A DNA stretch of 64,000 bases from Sisyra terminalis. Lineage: Eukaryota > Arthropoda > Insecta > Neuroptera > Sisyridae. The stretch covers positions 11,656,001-11,720,000 of the forward strand of contig OY292280.1 in the NCBI GenBank assembly GCA_958496175.1. The letters are read 5' to 3'. Under the pieces are notes generated by a model. It was not told the origin of the DNA. It made no database searches and saw nothing but the letters and a program-made list of their open reading frames with translations. Made by a program: the position numbers and the translations under genes. This document shows, one piece after another, positions 1 through 13,550 of this stretch; the first letter of the stretch is position 1, and each line of letters starts with the position of its first letter.

Positions 1-1762
1 GTACAAAAAATCGAATCCTTTTACGTATTTTGATTACCAAATTTGAGATTATTTACATGTGAGATTTTCAATCGTATGAAAAATATATTTTATTTATTTT
101 GGTTCTATTTTTTTCACTAAAATTGTTGAGAACACGAATTTATATGATAAATTTTGGATCTTCAAAAATTACCTACTTGATTGTTTTTTTTTTGGGTTTT
201 ATTACATGTATGATGAAGGTAGATCAATTTACAAACGTCAACAAACCAATGATCATCCATCATCTTCCGGCTCAAAAATAGATAATTACCCCCGAGTCCC
301 CGTTCCATTAAGTCTCCAAACCTCCTCCCCCTCTTGATTGTGAACTGTCAATTGAAAAATTTACATTTTGGAATTTAAATGGAATCAATGGGAAAATGGG
401 TGATTTTTTGTTGGTGGAGGTTGGGGAGATTTTGTGGTGGTTGTAAATGGGGGGGGCATTAATTTCCAAATCGCATGTCTTCGAATGACGGAGATGAGAT
501 GTACAAAGAAATAACAGGAAGATGTAATTAAGTTGGAAAGAATTCCCCTCCCCCGCGGCCCGCCGCCACTGATGTGATGGATCATTGAATCATTTAGAAA
601 ATCTGAGATTTTTTAAGATTACGCCATTGGATCTGGCAGAAAATCATTTAACATATTTCTAGCCATTGTCTCGGTTAATTCGTTTTTCTCACTTGAAAAA
701 AAAAATCACAAATATTTTTCGAAAACCTCTTGATTTATCGCCTAACGGAATTCCGATATCATTACGGTGATAATCGATCGAAACTATTTGACCCTGAAAA
801 TTCAAACCCGGAAAATTCAATCAATCACTCAATCAATTATCCAATCAATCAATTCTTTCCCGCTCGAATTTTCGGCTAATTAAATTTTCGACTTTCGACC
901 AAAAAATCCCAAAATCACCATTATCCCACAAAACCGTCCCCCACTTACCAAAAAAAAAAGAAAAAAAAAGAATAACGAGCCACTACGAAAAAAAATGAAA
1001 AACAAAAATCAACCTTAATTGTTATTTAATTAATATTTGTTAAAGTTGCGTAAAAATATAAACTGTTTAAAAAGTTTAATGATCTACAAAAATCTCAAGA
1101 TCATTTATCCAAAAGCAAAAAACACCAAAAATCCCTTTTTAACAACTTTTGGTGTTTCCGGCCCTCGTTTCGCACCCTCCAGATCCTTTTCCCTATAAAT
1201 CGAACGTTTTTTCGCTGTTAGCCAAATCGTCCCCTAATTCTGTCAATAATAAATACATTTGGGGTGGTTTTTGGTTTCGCTTCCGAAACTTGTTACATTA
1301 CACTGTTACTATTTCATGCTATATGACAAATATTTTACATATTTTTTTTTAAAAAAGAAATCAAAATCTGGCTATTTCCTTCTATCCAATACCTCCATTT
1401 TCGCCTGCTGGACACAAAATTGAATTGGTCTATTCTTAATACCCAAAAATTTATCCGTAAAGGGTTTAGCCGGATCTGTATGGCGAGTTGGCCCCCAAAT
1501 GGGAACCTAGCTATATGACAAAATATTTTAAATATTTTTCTTTAAAAATAAATCAAAAGCTGGCTATTATCTTCGTTTAAGTTCCATTCTCTTTAAAATA
1601 TTAGAAGTAATTTTTTTTTGTAACCTTATTTTATTATTATATGTTATTCGTAACTAATATTAGGAATATTAGATGTATTTTTTTCAATTCAACCCCTTAT
1701 TTCAGCACAAATAATTTATTTTAAATAAGAAGTGATCATTATATGTTATGTTAATGATTAAT
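1..1762. other. AT-rich intergenic DNA, no gene seen
   Basis: No open frame here has exon-like composition or convincing splice sites. The short frames overlap homopolymer runs. A segment near 1440-1500 reappears inverted at about 2785-2835 (it includes GGATCTGTATGGCGAGTTGG), so part of this stretch is interspersed repeat. I see no promoter or RNA gene. Confidence 0.5.
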
Positions 1763-2330
1763 GGTGTCCGACCGAAACTAGTTTTTACGGCCGAAACTGA
1801 ATTTCGGCATCAATCTCAGTTTCGGCCGAAACCGAAACTTTCATATAAGGTCATATTTTCGTAGAAATTAAATTCTATGGGTACTCATTAATCAATAAGT
1901 TCCTAATATTTGAGGTAATCATTAACAGAACATATTATTATCATTACTTATTTCAATTTAATTATTTATGCTGAAGTAAGGGGTTATTATTAGTTACGAA
2001 TAACATAAAATAATACAAAAAATACAAAACAAATTTATTTTTTACCTAATATGTTTAGGTACCCAAAATAGATAGTACTCTTTCTTAAATCTTAAAAACA
2101 AAATAATTTCTTCTAAATTTAGATCAGTTTTCTTTCGAACTTAAAAAAAATATTAAAGATAATTTTTACAAAACATTAATGAACTGATAGTTATCAGTAT
2201 TCATAATTGAAGAATCAAATAATAAGTGAAAATTATATTTTTGTAACATTTTTATCTCACGAATTCAGTTTCGGTCGTAGTTTCGGCTTGACGACAGCCG
2301 AAACCGAAACCAAAAGTTCGGCCGGACACT
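1763..2330. mobile_element. Non-autonomous TIR element, family A (copy 1)
   Basis: The left end reads GTGTCCGACCGAAACTAG and the right end is the inverted form (TTCGGCCGGACACT). Both ends are followed inward by CCGAAACCGAAAC-rich subterminal repeats. The middle is AT-rich and non-coding. A second copy with the same ends and interior lies at 34524-35022, and an inverted fragment at 2551-2646. This is the architecture of a MITE-like DNA transposon derivative. The superfamily is not assigned because no clean target-site duplication is visible. Confidence 0.75.
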
Positions 2331-2336
2331 AATGAT

Positions 2337-2481
2337 TTAAGCAGGCCATTCACGCTCCGACTTGCAGTCCGACTTTCGAAGTTGGACCTAAAATCGGGCC
2401 ATGAATGGCGTTGTTGGAAGTTGATCCAACTAGTAGTCCGACTGGTTGGACTGCAAGTCGGAGCGTGAATAGTCAGCTTAA
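2337..2481. mobile_element. Foldback MITE, family B (copy 1)
   Basis: A 145-bp near-palindrome bounded by TTAA. It starts TTAAGCAGGCCATTCACG and ends with the inverted form CGTGAATAGTCAGCTTAA. The interior repeats GTCCGACT and AGTTGGA words in both orientations. Related copies lie at 16918-17058, 17401-17475 (truncated) and 34061-34251, so this is a mobile family and not a local hairpin. Confidence 0.8.
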
Positions 2482-2550
2482 TGAATACTTGTAGGATTTA
2501 AAAGTAAAGACTGACTAATTATAATTAACTATTTTGTTCTACGAAAACAA

Positions 2551-2646
2551 GACCTTACATGGAAGTTTCGGTTTTGGTTTCGGCCGAAACTGAGACTAAT
2601 GCCAAAATTCGGTTTCGGCTGTAAAAACTAGTTTTGGTCGGACACT
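2551..2646 (-). mobile_element. Family A TIR element fragment, inverted
   Basis: About 95 bp matching the first 90 bp of the 1763-2330 element in reverse orientation, ending GGTCGGACACT. Only one terminus is present. It is either a truncated second insertion or a solo end left by rearrangement. Confidence 0.65.
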
Positions 2647-2649
2647 ATA

Positions 2650-4435
2650 TTCAAATGAATGAATATGCGAGAAGCATCTGAAACTCGCTAGAAACTTCGT
2701 GAATATGAATTTAATCAAAGTAATATTTCAATAAATAAAAATGTGTTTTTACATTAAGTCGATATTTTAACAGAAATTTCGATATAGGTTCCCATTTGGG
2801 GCCAATTCGCGATACAGATCCGACTAAACCTTTTATTGTTGTAGTTCCAAACTTGATAGAGGGAAAAGTTTGTGGTTATTCCATTCAATTTTATCCTATT
2901 GCTTATTGAACCTAATTGAAATACTATTGAAGTTGTGACATCCCTGTCACGCATGCTCAGTCCTCGGAAAATTGCCTGCACTTACAGTGGTGCGTTTAAC
3001 ATTGTTGTCATGGGCAAATTTTCGCGTAATATGAAATGAAAACGAAAAAAATGATCATAACTTCGAAAGTTTTAGTAATTAATATTTCCCCTTCCCGTGC
3101 CCCTCCCACTCCCACTTGAGCTGACGGTGCCGTTAACCTGATTTTTTTGTGTGGTCACCACATTTTAATGATGTCAAAGAAAAATTTCATCGATGATTTT
3201 TTGAAGGAAATATTAAAAAATGCTTCATCCGTCTCGTTTCAAGATCTCCGAGTTCATTAAGAGAAGATTTTTTTTGTCCAAGATCAAATTATTTCTCAGA
3301 AAAATGAACTTTGTCTATAATTTTGTTGGCTATACAGAAAGAAAGATCAGAAACCACATTTTTTACTTGGTACAATCTTTAGTACTTGTAACACGCAACT
3401 CATGCTTCAGCTGTTTTTCAAAAAAACAAAAAAAAAAAAAACAAAACACTGTTGTTATTCTTTTTTTCGATTTAGTGGCTACTAACCGATATTTTCCCAA
3501 AAAAATATCAGCATTTAAATGATCAATAACCAAATATGATTTGTTAAAATCATAATGAGCTGAATATTGTGAGTATATTTCACTTTAATACCAACGACTT
3601 CTCCTGAGTGGCGTAGATCGTTAGTTAATTTCACAGAAAACTGTTTATATTTTTGGATTGTTACAAAACAAAAGAAGTATTTACTACTTAAACAAAATGA
3701 ATGACTAACTTTTACCAATTGGAACTTCCCAAGTTGTTTACACCTGGAAATCTATAGTAGAATTCCGTTAAATGTTCCCAATCCCCAATAGTTCCACTAG
3801 GTCATCATTTTTTCCATTTTTTTTTCCCAATCACATTCGAACTTGTCTAATTAAATCACCGAGAAACGCATTGTTTTCCACTCATTGTGAATAAACTGCT
3901 CCGATATAACAATATCCGCATAAATAGTCACTACTGTTTCGATTTGAATTTCAAATTTTTCGCGCCATTATCCAAGTGACGGTTTAAATGCAACGTGTCG
4001 CCGTATAAATCAGATCCGATTCTCATGACAAAAACGAATCGCCAAAGCCAACATTCATATCAAAATCAAAATTGAAATCTTTCGCGCGATAATTAACGCC
4101 TTTTGTGCCACTTTATTCAATACATCCTGATTATAATTATTAATAAATGCTACTTCCCTTTTTTTATGCAATCAATTCCACCGATAACCATCTAATTAAT
4201 TATATAAACATTAATTCAGATACGGCTTTATTGTAATATAAACTCACTTTTCTCATCAAAATCAAAAGGTCTTTAGACCTCTTTCACTTTGCTATTCTTC
4301 TTCCCCCTTTATACGATTTCAAATGCGATATTCCACCATGGAAAAAAATATATTAATTTTGAACATTGAAAAGGAAAGAAAGAAATTTTGGATTTTTCGG
4401 ACCTTTTATTATTATAATACTTACTAAAATGAAGT
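2650..4435. other. Intergenic DNA without a recognisable gene
   Basis: The 100-codon frame at 3220-3522 runs through A- and T-homopolymers and has low-complexity composition with no family resemblance. No splice-flanked exon, tRNA or promoter was recognised. About 2785-2835 is the inverted partner of the repeat near 1440-1500. Confidence 0.45.
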
Positions 4436-4439
4436 ATAG

Positions 4440-5670
4440 ATGTCTCATTTACATAATGTGTATACAATATATAGGATATATTGCGGTCCAATTTATGTAG
4501 TATAATTTAATATAATCTATACTAATATATACTAATATATAAAAGTCTTACGTCTGTCTGTACATTTCGATTTTAAACCAAATTTTAGGGTAAATATTTG
4601 TTTCAAGAGGCCCTTATTCCAAATTTAACATTTTTAAAACTTTTGTCTGTCTGTCTATGTGTCCCGATTTAACTAATGAAAATGGCGCATGCGCGTCTCT
4701 TTTCTCGAACTTCATAGTTATTTAGTAGAAAAGAGCCTATTTAGAAGTTAAACTATGTATCAAAAAACCTAAATCATCACAAAGCAGTTACGAAGTGATC
4801 CAAACTACTTGATGACCACTGAGGAAGATTGCTTGGCAATCGAAGTACGTATCGGGGCAATATGTCACAAATATTTTTGTTTGAACTTCTGTTCAAATTT
4901 ATGTTTATGGTATGATTTATATATATTGTCATATTAAATTATGTGACATAAATTAGACCGCAATAAATTCTATATATTATATACTCAGTAACTTGATTAA
5001 TTTTAAAAAAAACCATCCTTAATTGCATCAATTTATTTCATCATTTTGATTTTAGCAGACGTTTTTTTTCATCCATTTGTTGCACTCATTCAAGTTTTAA
5101 CCAAGGAAAACTTATGGTTATTCTATAGGCCACATCCTACACGCATGCGCATTTTTTGTCCAGTCGGAAAAATCTCATGAAAAACACGATGTTTTTCGTT
5201 AAACATACTTTTTGCTGGAATTGATTTTGCTAGATTATTTTGGTGAATGAATTGGCCGTTTATGAAACGATGCAAGAAAACGGGGCATATGTTAGTCGAT
5301 ATATGAAATAGTATACCGAACAAATGACTGCAACGGTTTTTCTGGCGCATGCGCGCCTCTTTTCTCGAACTTCTTCATAGTTATTTAGTAGAAAAGAGAA
5401 GCTTATTTAGAAGTTCAAATATGTGTCAAAAAATCTGAATCATCACAAAGCAGTTACGGAGTGATCCAAACTACTTGATGACCACTGAAGAAGATTGCTT
5501 GGCAATCAAAATACGTATCTGGGCAATACGTCACGAATATTTTTGTTTGAACCTCTCTTCAAATTTATGTTAATGGTATGATTTTTATGTATTATTATAT
5601 TAAATTATACTACATAAATTGGATCGCAATATATCCTATATATTGTATACACAGTATAACTGTTCAAAGT
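4440..5670. repeat. Family E repeats carrying the CTGANGAAG hairpin, plus a shared block
   Basis: Two family E copies are present, with the hairpin motif on the + strand at about 4819-4850 and 5485-5515. Their outer ends carry the family terminal sequence (ATATATAGGATATATTGCGG and its inverse). Between them, 4981-5300 is a block repeated at about 38535-38850 (it includes AATTGGCCGTTTATGAAACG). Family E is the most abundant repeat in the window. None of the copies encodes a protein. Confidence 0.7.
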
Positions 5671-6210
5671 CAGCGAAAAAACCTTATTTTGATCTTTTAC
5701 ATAAGTAAAGTTTAAAATCAATTTATTTCTCAATAGATCCTTAATTTCGTTACTACTTGCAGATCCATTTATAAATTTAAATTTTTGATGTAGTAGCAAA
5801 ATAAAAATCACTTAAATTTACCCTTTGAAATAGAATAGAATATCAAACTTATAGAAGTTTATGATAACAAATATGCAACTGATGCGTAGCATTTCGTAGC
5901 ATGTCTAATCACCAGCAATATATTTTACGTCTTTATTCTTTTTTGTTACATGCATATCAGCTTGTTAAAATGCAACATTTTACTAAAAATGTTAAAAAAA
6001 TAAATGCCTTGTTTTAACAGGGTAAACTAGAACATCAAATCTTCAAGAGGTCCCTTAAGAGTTCAATAAATCAATGACACCCAAAATGTAACCTCTTGAA
6101 GAATAAGTAAATGTTCCAAATCCCTATGGAGTTCAAGTATCATGTAAACAAAGTTTCAAGGATCTGAAATAATGCACAAAGTTAAACATCTATACATCCC
6201 TGTAATCCCT

Positions 6211-6501
6211 TCAAAAATAATTACAAAATTTTAATCAAAACTTTTATTTACCCTCATTTTATAACTCCTTTTTCTATTGGGTTCTTTGTGTTTCACATGT
6301 CTATATATCTAATGTCAAGTTATCCTTAACATGAAAATATTGGGAATCAAATAGAAGAAAATTTGATTACCAATATTTTCATGTTGAGGTTAATTTTACG
6401 TTAGACATGTAGACATGTGAAACACAAAGAAGTCAATAGAATAAGGAGTTATAAAGTGAGGGTAAATAAAAGTTTTGATTAAAATTTTATAATTATTTTT
6501 G
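6211..6501. mobile_element. 291-bp foldback element
   Basis: An almost complete inverted repeat. The left arm runs from TCAAAAATAATTACAAAATT through TTCTTTGTGTTTCACATGTC and returns inverted after a short central loop near 6350-6360. The arms are about 135 bp with few mismatches, so a single strand would fold into one long hairpin. It is non-coding and MITE-like. Confidence 0.75.
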
Positions 6502-7080
6502 AAATCTCTAATATATCTTCTAAAATATCTAAAATAATCTAAAATATCTTCTAAATGAAAACGATTTTCTTCTTTTAGCTTCTTTGTGTTTCACATGTCT
6601 GAGTAATGGAATTTTCTTCTTTTTCCCATATGATTGAATTCCTTCTCTCTTTACTATCTATGTACTAAGGTGTCCAGAGTAGATACGTCCATTCTTCTTT
6701 TCTGCAAATCCAAATCTTCTTACGTTTTTTTCTGGAATATTTCCAGATTCCCTTCATTCCCAAAGTAAAGTCTTTCCTCCAATTTTAGCAGGAATCCATC
6801 TGCTTTGTATCTTCTATGACTAATTCCAGCTTTTTTGCTGTCCTCCTTTAGTTTCCATCCTTATTTAAATTGTTTCCTTGTCACAAAAATTTAAACCATT
6901 TCCCAATATATTTTTTTATTCTGCTAAAATCAATCCAGTATCCAAAAATCCATCCAAAAATCATCCAGTAGTACATTTAGAGGAGTTAAGGGGATTCAAT
7001 CCCCTCAAGTAAATCATCCGAGTCCTCCTATAAGAAAATTTCAATTATATAAATCCAGACTCCAGAAATTCATAATTCAT

Positions 7081-8059
7081 AGTCTAAAAACAAATGTTTT
7101 ATGTTGGCTTCTTTGTAACATATCTTCAATGAAGGATATTATCGGGAAAAGTAGAAATAATGTTAACGATTGCTTTTCTTAATTTTTTTCACTTTGAACA
7201 AGTTTTATGTTAAAGTAGTCCATAAAGTAGTCCAGTTTTCCATAAGTTTTTGTTTTATCGAATTTTAACTTAAAACAAAAGAATGATTTGAATGAAATGC
7301 AGTTGGTAAATTTGGCATAAAAGATCAATAATTGGAGTTGGTATTCAACAGTTTATGTATAATATCATAGAATCAGAATTCCAAATAAAATTGTTAAAAA
7401 AATAAATACCTTATGAAATTTTTTAGAATACCAGGAATTTGGGTAGGATACTAAGGCAGATTATCAACTCGTTTCGGCTATTTTATTTGGCCTTCCTCAG
7501 GCGTTTTGATTTACATGTAAACAACTACGTTTCTTTTTTAGTAATCATTGATTTAATTAATAAAATCAAAGAATTTTTGACAATTATGTATAAGAGAATC
7601 CAAAGGATGGAATATATTAATTTGTATATTGTTACGCATGTAATCAAGATGCCTGAAGAAGACCAAATAAAATGGCCGAAACGTTGCGGAATTGATAATC
7701 TGCGTTAATTTCAATCCTGCCCAAATTCCTGATATTCTTAAAAAAATTCATCAAGTTATTATTTTTTGGCAATTTTATTTGGAATTCTGATTCTATGATA
7801 TTATAAACTGTTGAATACCATCCCCAATTATTGATATTTTATACCAAGTTTACCAACTGCTTTTCTTTTTCTTTTGTTTTAAGTTAAAATTCGATAAAAC
7901 AAAAACTTATGGAAAACTGGACTACTTTAACATAAAACTTGTTTAAAGTGAAAAAAATTAAGAAAAACAATTGTTAGCATTATTTCTACTTATCCCGATA
8001 ATATCCTTCATTAAAGATATGTAACAAAGAAGCCAACATAAAATATTTGTCTTTAGACT
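7081..8059. mobile_element. 0.98-kb foldback element with divergent hairpin motifs (family 1)
   Basis: Long terminal inverted repeats of roughly 300-350 bp (the left end includes TTTTATGTTGGCTTCTTTGT, inverted at about 8025-8045) flank a central region. That region has a CTGANGAAG-type hairpin on the - strand at about 7470-7502 and another on the + strand at 7653-7684. The 89-codon frame inside (7439-7708) starts at a non-ATG codon and spans these motifs, so it is not taken as a gene. No transposase is present. Confidence 0.75.
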
Positions 8060-8345
8060 AGAAAAGACTTGTTTTTGATATTTTCTATTCACTTAAAGAA
8101 TATAAGTATAAGTATAGCATTGTTTCGGAGATAAAATTATCTTTAGTTGGTTTTCCATATTGTGGAGATATGTAACAAAGAAGCCAACATAAAACATTTT
8201 TATTTAGACTAGAAAGGACTTGTTTTAGATATTTTGAATTCACTTAAAGAATATAAGTATAAGTATTGCATTTTTTCGGAGATAAAATTGTATTTGGTAG
8301 GTTTTCCACATCGTGAAGATGTGTAACAAAGAAGCCAACATAAAC
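8016..8345 (+). repeat. Tandem repeat, about 150-bp unit, 2.2 copies
   Basis: The word GTAACAAAGAAGCCAACATA occurs at about 8020, 8170 and 8318 with similar sequence between (TTTAGACTAGAAA, TTCACTTAAAGAATATAAGT, TTTCGGAGATAAAATT). It starts inside the right end of the foldback element, so that end appears to have been tandemly amplified. Confidence 0.75.
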
Positions 8346-9729
8346 GCGTGTTTTTGCAAGAAAATTCCTTTTAAAATTTATGTTTTGTGGTATCATTATT
8401 CGTTAGAGCAATAAATTTTTTGCCTTTGATTAAATGGAGAGTAATAGGGGAAGTATTTTTATTGAGTACAACACTGCTTTTTTTTAATGCATCTAATTAT
8501 TTATTTATAAAGCAATTAAAAGAAAGACGTTTGTAATTTATTCTGGCTTGACGTGTTTGTGGAATCATAAATATGTAATAATAAATGACGACATTTTTCC
8601 GCATTATTCATGATTTTTTAAATTCGCCGCGTGATGGTAGCGACCCCTAGCGATGGTGGCGACTAACGAAGCGTGAAAATGCAAAGAAATTTCACTTCTT
8701 TCCATTTGAATTGTTTCATTAGGATATTTCAATTTCTATGTAAATTTCTCGGTCGCGTCCATCTGTCTTGCGAGATGCATCTGAAGATGTCTAGTGGCCC
8801 CTTTGGGTTCAAAGGGAGTGGGGTGGGGGTGGGGTGGAAAGGGGGGTAAGTGGATGACGGTCAGCCCTTAAAAAAATCTCAGACAAGCGCCAGACGGCGA
8901 CCGATTTTTTGAGATAATGAAGCGTTTTTTTCGAAAGGGAAATGTTTTCACTTTCGAAATTCAAAAAAATCTCATATATTATCCAAGTCCGAGGCTCCAA
9001 GGGTTGCGCACCTGTTTCCAGAGAGGAAGTACTCAAAAAAAATCAGTTCCACATTCTTTTTTTTTTTTTTGGGAAACATCTGTAAAGATTTGAATAATTT
9101 TTTTTTCGGGTGAAAAAAAAAACGAAAGTGTTTTTTTCCTGCTTTATAAATATTTAATTTATTTTCCCCTCGGCCGATTTCGATGAGGTTTGGGTCCCGA
9201 GAAGAATGTAGGTGTTGTATAAAAGGGCCGACGTGGAACATAAGGGCTGATAGGACGATCGATTCGATTTCGAACAAAAACCCTCCGTTGGCCGACTGCA
9301 AACGGGCCAAATGATCTCAGGGATCAGATTTATTATTTTAGGGTCTCGAGCTACCCTTACCTGTTCAAATCAAAAACGAGGATAACAATAAAATATCCAC
9401 CCGCGATCGAACAAAGACCGATTCCTCGCTACCCGATTCGGTTTTTTTTCCCACACTATTTTCTGGCCTATTTTTTTTTTTTACTCAAATATTCATTCCA
9501 TACAAAAGAAATAAGCCAAAAAAAATCATATCAAAAATCCACCCTCTTGATTTCAAACCTAGGATTCTCACTCTAAAAGCCATTGGAATTATAATTCCAA
9601 CACAATTTATACCAAATACCTTCCACATTTACGTCTACTTTCCCTTCTCCAAAAATTAAAAAAAAAAAACATCAATTTAAAATAAATTTCCCGCGGGGTT
9701 GAACTTCGTCCCACCCTGGTCAACAACTT
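8346..9729. other. Gene-free stretch with locally higher GC
   Basis: The stretch from about 8620 to 9420 is richer in GC and CpG than its surroundings (for example near 8630-8665 and 9170-9310) and carries no repeat recognised elsewhere in the window. The small frames at 8809-9310 contain homopolymers and have no recognisable domain. It could be an unannotated non-coding exon or a regulatory region of the downstream zinc-finger gene, but nothing direct shows this. Confidence 0.35.
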
Positions 9730-11040
9730 CTAATTAAAAAACTCGATTCTTTTCAATTAATCAAAAATCTCATCTTTTTCCTATTTCCTTGGAAATGTCC
9801 ACTTTCCCTTCTTAATCAACAAGTATGAATCCTTTTCCTCTCAGAAGGTGATCCAATTAGTTCCCGAAAAATCATTAGCAAATATCTGAATTTTTCCGAT
9901 TCACAATACCAACCAGAACTCTTTTATTTGGGATAATATAATTGCAATTTTGGCTAAAATAAAAGATCAAATTGAAGCCATACCATAAATGGGTGATCTT
10001 AAGGATCCAAAGGGTAGTGCTAAGAAGACCAGCATTGGAAACGTGAGATCATGAACCTCTTTTTTCAAATTAAAGAAGTCAATTCTTTTTTTGCAATAAA
10101 TCCAAAGTTTCTTTCTATTTTCTTAGAAGTTTCCACTTTCCCTTCTTAATTATCAAGTATGAATCTTTTTCCTCTCAGAAGATGATCCAGTTAGTTCCCG
10201 AAAAATTATTAGCAATTATCTGAATTTTTCCGATTCACAATACCAACCAGAAATCTTTTATTTGGGATAATACAATTGCGATTTTGGCTAAAATAAAAGA
10301 TCAAATTAAAGCCATACCGTAAATGGGTGATCGTAAGGATCCAAAGGGTTGTGCTAAAAAGACCAGCATTGGAAACGTGAGATTATGAACTTCTTCTTCA
10401 AATTAAAGAAGTCGATTCTTTTCAATTAATCGAAAATCTCATCTTTTTCCTATTTCCTTGGAAATTTCCACTTTCCCTTCTTAATCAACAAGTATGAATC
10501 CTTTTCCTCTCAGAAGGTGATCCAGTTAGTTCCCGAAAAATCATTAGCAATTATCTGAATTTTTCCGATTCACAATACCAACCAGAAATCTTTTATTTGG
10601 GATAATACAATTGCGATTTTGGCTAAAATAAAAGATCAAATTGAAGCCATACCATAAATGGGTGATCTTAAGGATTCAAAGGGTTGTCCAGCATTGGAAA
10701 CGTGAGATCATGAACCTCTTTTTTCAAATTAAAGAAGTCCATTCTTTTTTTGCAATAAATCCAAATTTTCTTTCTATTTTCTTGGAAGTTTCCAGTTTCC
10801 CTTCTATAATACTTCCTGTCAGAAGGTGATCCAGTTGGTTTTCTGAAAAATAATAATCAATCACCTGAATTTTTCAGATTTAGAGTTTTAAGAGAATACC
10901 AAACAGAATTTTTGTATTTGGGGTAATGTAATTGTGATTTTAGCTATTACAAACGATCAAATTCTGAAGGGAAGATATAAGGGACCCAAAGGGCTGTGTT
11001 AAGAAGGGCAGCTTTGGAAATGTAAGATTTTGGGCCTCTT
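9730..11040 (+). repeat. Tandem array of about 335-bp units
   Basis: The word CTTTCCCTTCTTAATCAACA or a close variant recurs at about 9800, 10134 and 10470, with a diverged form near 10795. Each is followed by the same sequence (CAGAAGGTGATCCA, TTTTATTTGGGATAATA, GACCAGCATTGGAAACGTGA). That makes three good copies and one decayed copy. The unit has no long frame and behaves like a short satellite block. Confidence 0.85.
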
Positions 11041-13330
11041 AAATCCTGAAGTCTTAAGTATTTATCTCCGCATGAATCCAACGGTACCCACTTTACAAAA
11101 TCCATTCAAGTGATACTCTTAACCCTTATTTCCATAACCTATAACCTTACGAACGTACTTGTATCCATAAGTTTAAAATTTCGAAAAAATCAAACTTCTT
11201 CTAGTTCACTATGTTATCGTAGAGGAACTCTTTACCATACCATACTATTTTTTTTTAAATAGTAGTCTCATAGTTTAATAGTGCGGTTCTTAACCTGGAT
11301 TCAATCGAACTCCAGGGGTTGATGAGTCAGTCTCTCGGATTCGGTGGACGTTTTGACACTCCTTCGACTTATGTAACCTATTGATAAACAAATCTGTCCA
11401 AGATACTTTCGAAAGTAAAAGAAAAACAAAGTATCCGAAGTTACTTTGGGTATCTAGTTACTCTTTAAAAAAAGAGGAACCTAAATTCTTAAGGGGTGGA
11501 CAGGCAAAAATCGTAATTCCAGCTAAAAATAGACAAGAGTATCACTCATGTCCTTTCTGTGATTTTATTGATTTATTTACAACTCTGATAAATTGATTTG
11601 CTTCTAAGTATTTGCTGTAATGGAATCTCATTAGTACACGAAAATACCGAAAGAGGGGTAAATGCTTCTCTAAATCCACCCTTGAATCAAATAACGTATA
11701 TCTTATCTTTACTAATTTAGAAAACAGTAAAAGGATAGAAGATTAATATAAGAGGTACAAATTGAATAGACTAAATCAAAGACCTCTGTATCTTATTTCT
11801 CGGTATCTTGGTATATAAGTTACTTTTTAGTATCTAAGATACTTTTTAAGTTACAAGATATAATTCCTTATAGAAAATACCTAATATACTTTTTACCCAA
11901 AAAATTAACTAAGATTTAGTATCATAGATACTTTAAAGTAACTTAGTGACTTTAAAGTGACTTAGATACTTATTTCTGACAATTCTGTAAAAAGATAGGT
12001 TAGGAATTGAAGGATTTCCATACCTCCAACTAAGTTAAGAACCATAGGTTTAATACATAGCTATTTGAAATTTCAAATTAGTGGTGAGAGAAATCTATGA
12101 TTTGGGGTTGTAAGAAACGAATTTTGTAGAAATCTTACCAAAGAATAATTTGGTAAAAGTAGTGCATAAAAGACGCACATCTATGGTAATTGTGGTCAAA
12201 TGTGACAATGAGGCGATGGTGGATTGTGACGTCACTGAATTTTAACTTGGTATCTTATCAATTTCTGTGTTATCATAATATTGATAATAAGGGGAGGAGG
12301 GTGAAAAAACTTAAATTTTGTAATTACATTTGATGTATTGTGACGTTTTTTGATAAAGAAGTGGGAGTTATAACGTCCCTTATGCACGGTCGTAAATGTT
12401 AAGGGTTGATGTTTTGGTTATTTTTTTTTAAAGTGGTTGGAATCCTAGCCCGGGACAGGAAGAGAATCACACATAGACCGACGGACAGACAGACACAATC
12501 GAGCTCTACCTGAATTTTAGTGTCTGTTTTTTTTTTTTTATTTGGGACGATCAAACCAGATTGGATCCCCAAATCTTTTTTTTCAATCTCAACTTGCCCG
12601 ATTTCTGAGCCGAACATTGATTTGAAAACAATATGGCCGTCCTTTTTGTTCCCGATATCCATTCAGTGAGTGCGACAGAGAGGATAAATAAAAAAAAAAT
12701 GAAACACGAAAAATATCAACGGGGGTGGATTCGAGTGAAACAAATAGATCGAGTCGATCGAGTAGTAAAGGCAGATAGAACGTTGCATTGATTTATAATA
12801 TTTAAGTGGATTTCGAAGGGAATTCAAGGGTGTTGAAGGTCTTGAGGGTAATTTTTGAAACAGCATCAAAGGGAAGACGAGTCTCGATATAAATATGTCA
12901 ACATTTATTAAAGGTTACGTAATTTTTGTTTACAATTTTAAATAAGTTTTTTTTTAAATCGAAAATATTTGAACATATGGTGAACCGTAAAATGAAAATG
13001 AGAGTGATTTTCGTTTTAAATGCTTCAATGTTTGAATATTAAAAATCGAAAGTTTCGATTGGTAATTCGATACTTTAATTATAATCCTTTTTTTTTAAAT
13101 CAACAAAAAAAGCACTTTCGATCTTCAATACCCTTACCCACATTTAAGCGTGGAACCTTTCCTCAAATAGAGCTTTTGGCTTTTCAATTGTTTCGACTAA
13201 AGTTATAACATTTGTGCTTTTGATTTTCACCGTAAGATGGCCAAAATAGATGTGTCGCATAGTTGTATCCACCCCAAAATTTTTTTTTTTTTTTATTGAG
13301 GTGGAAAACACCTAATCACCAACAAAACTA
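11041..13330. other. Non-coding stretch with scattered TATCTAAGATACTT repeats
   Basis: Between about 11220 and 11960 words such as GGTATCTAAGTTACTTTT and AAGATACTTTTTAAG recur. Related text lies at 34280-34490 and 35340-35500, so this is degraded interspersed repeat. The frame at 11381-11596 falls inside it and the frames at 12399-12869 overlap homopolymers. No supported gene. Confidence 0.4.
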
Positions 13331-13550
13331 GCTTAGGTCCCTTTTCGGTCGGTCAATATCTGGCAACGTTGCATTTTTATTTAGTTTTTAATTTAATTCG
13401 CGAATAACTCGACCCATAATGCAAATTTAATCACAAAAAACAAATATACGGTTTTAGAATTTAATTGACCAACAAATCGCGAATAGAATAAAGAACCATG
13501 CAGAAAATGCAACGTAGCCATCTTTGATTGTTGTTAAAAGGACTTGAGTC
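13331..13550. mobile_element. Foldback MITE, family D
   Basis: A palindrome of about 220 bp. TCTGGCAACGTTGCATTTT near the left end is answered by GAAAATGCAACGTAGCCATC near the right, and TTTTTAATTTAATTCGCGAA has a partial inverse. The outer ends are AGGTCCCTTTT and AAAAGGACTTGAGTC. Diverged copies lie at about 24403-24614 and 40300-40600. The same core sits inside the three family C elements. Confidence 0.7.
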
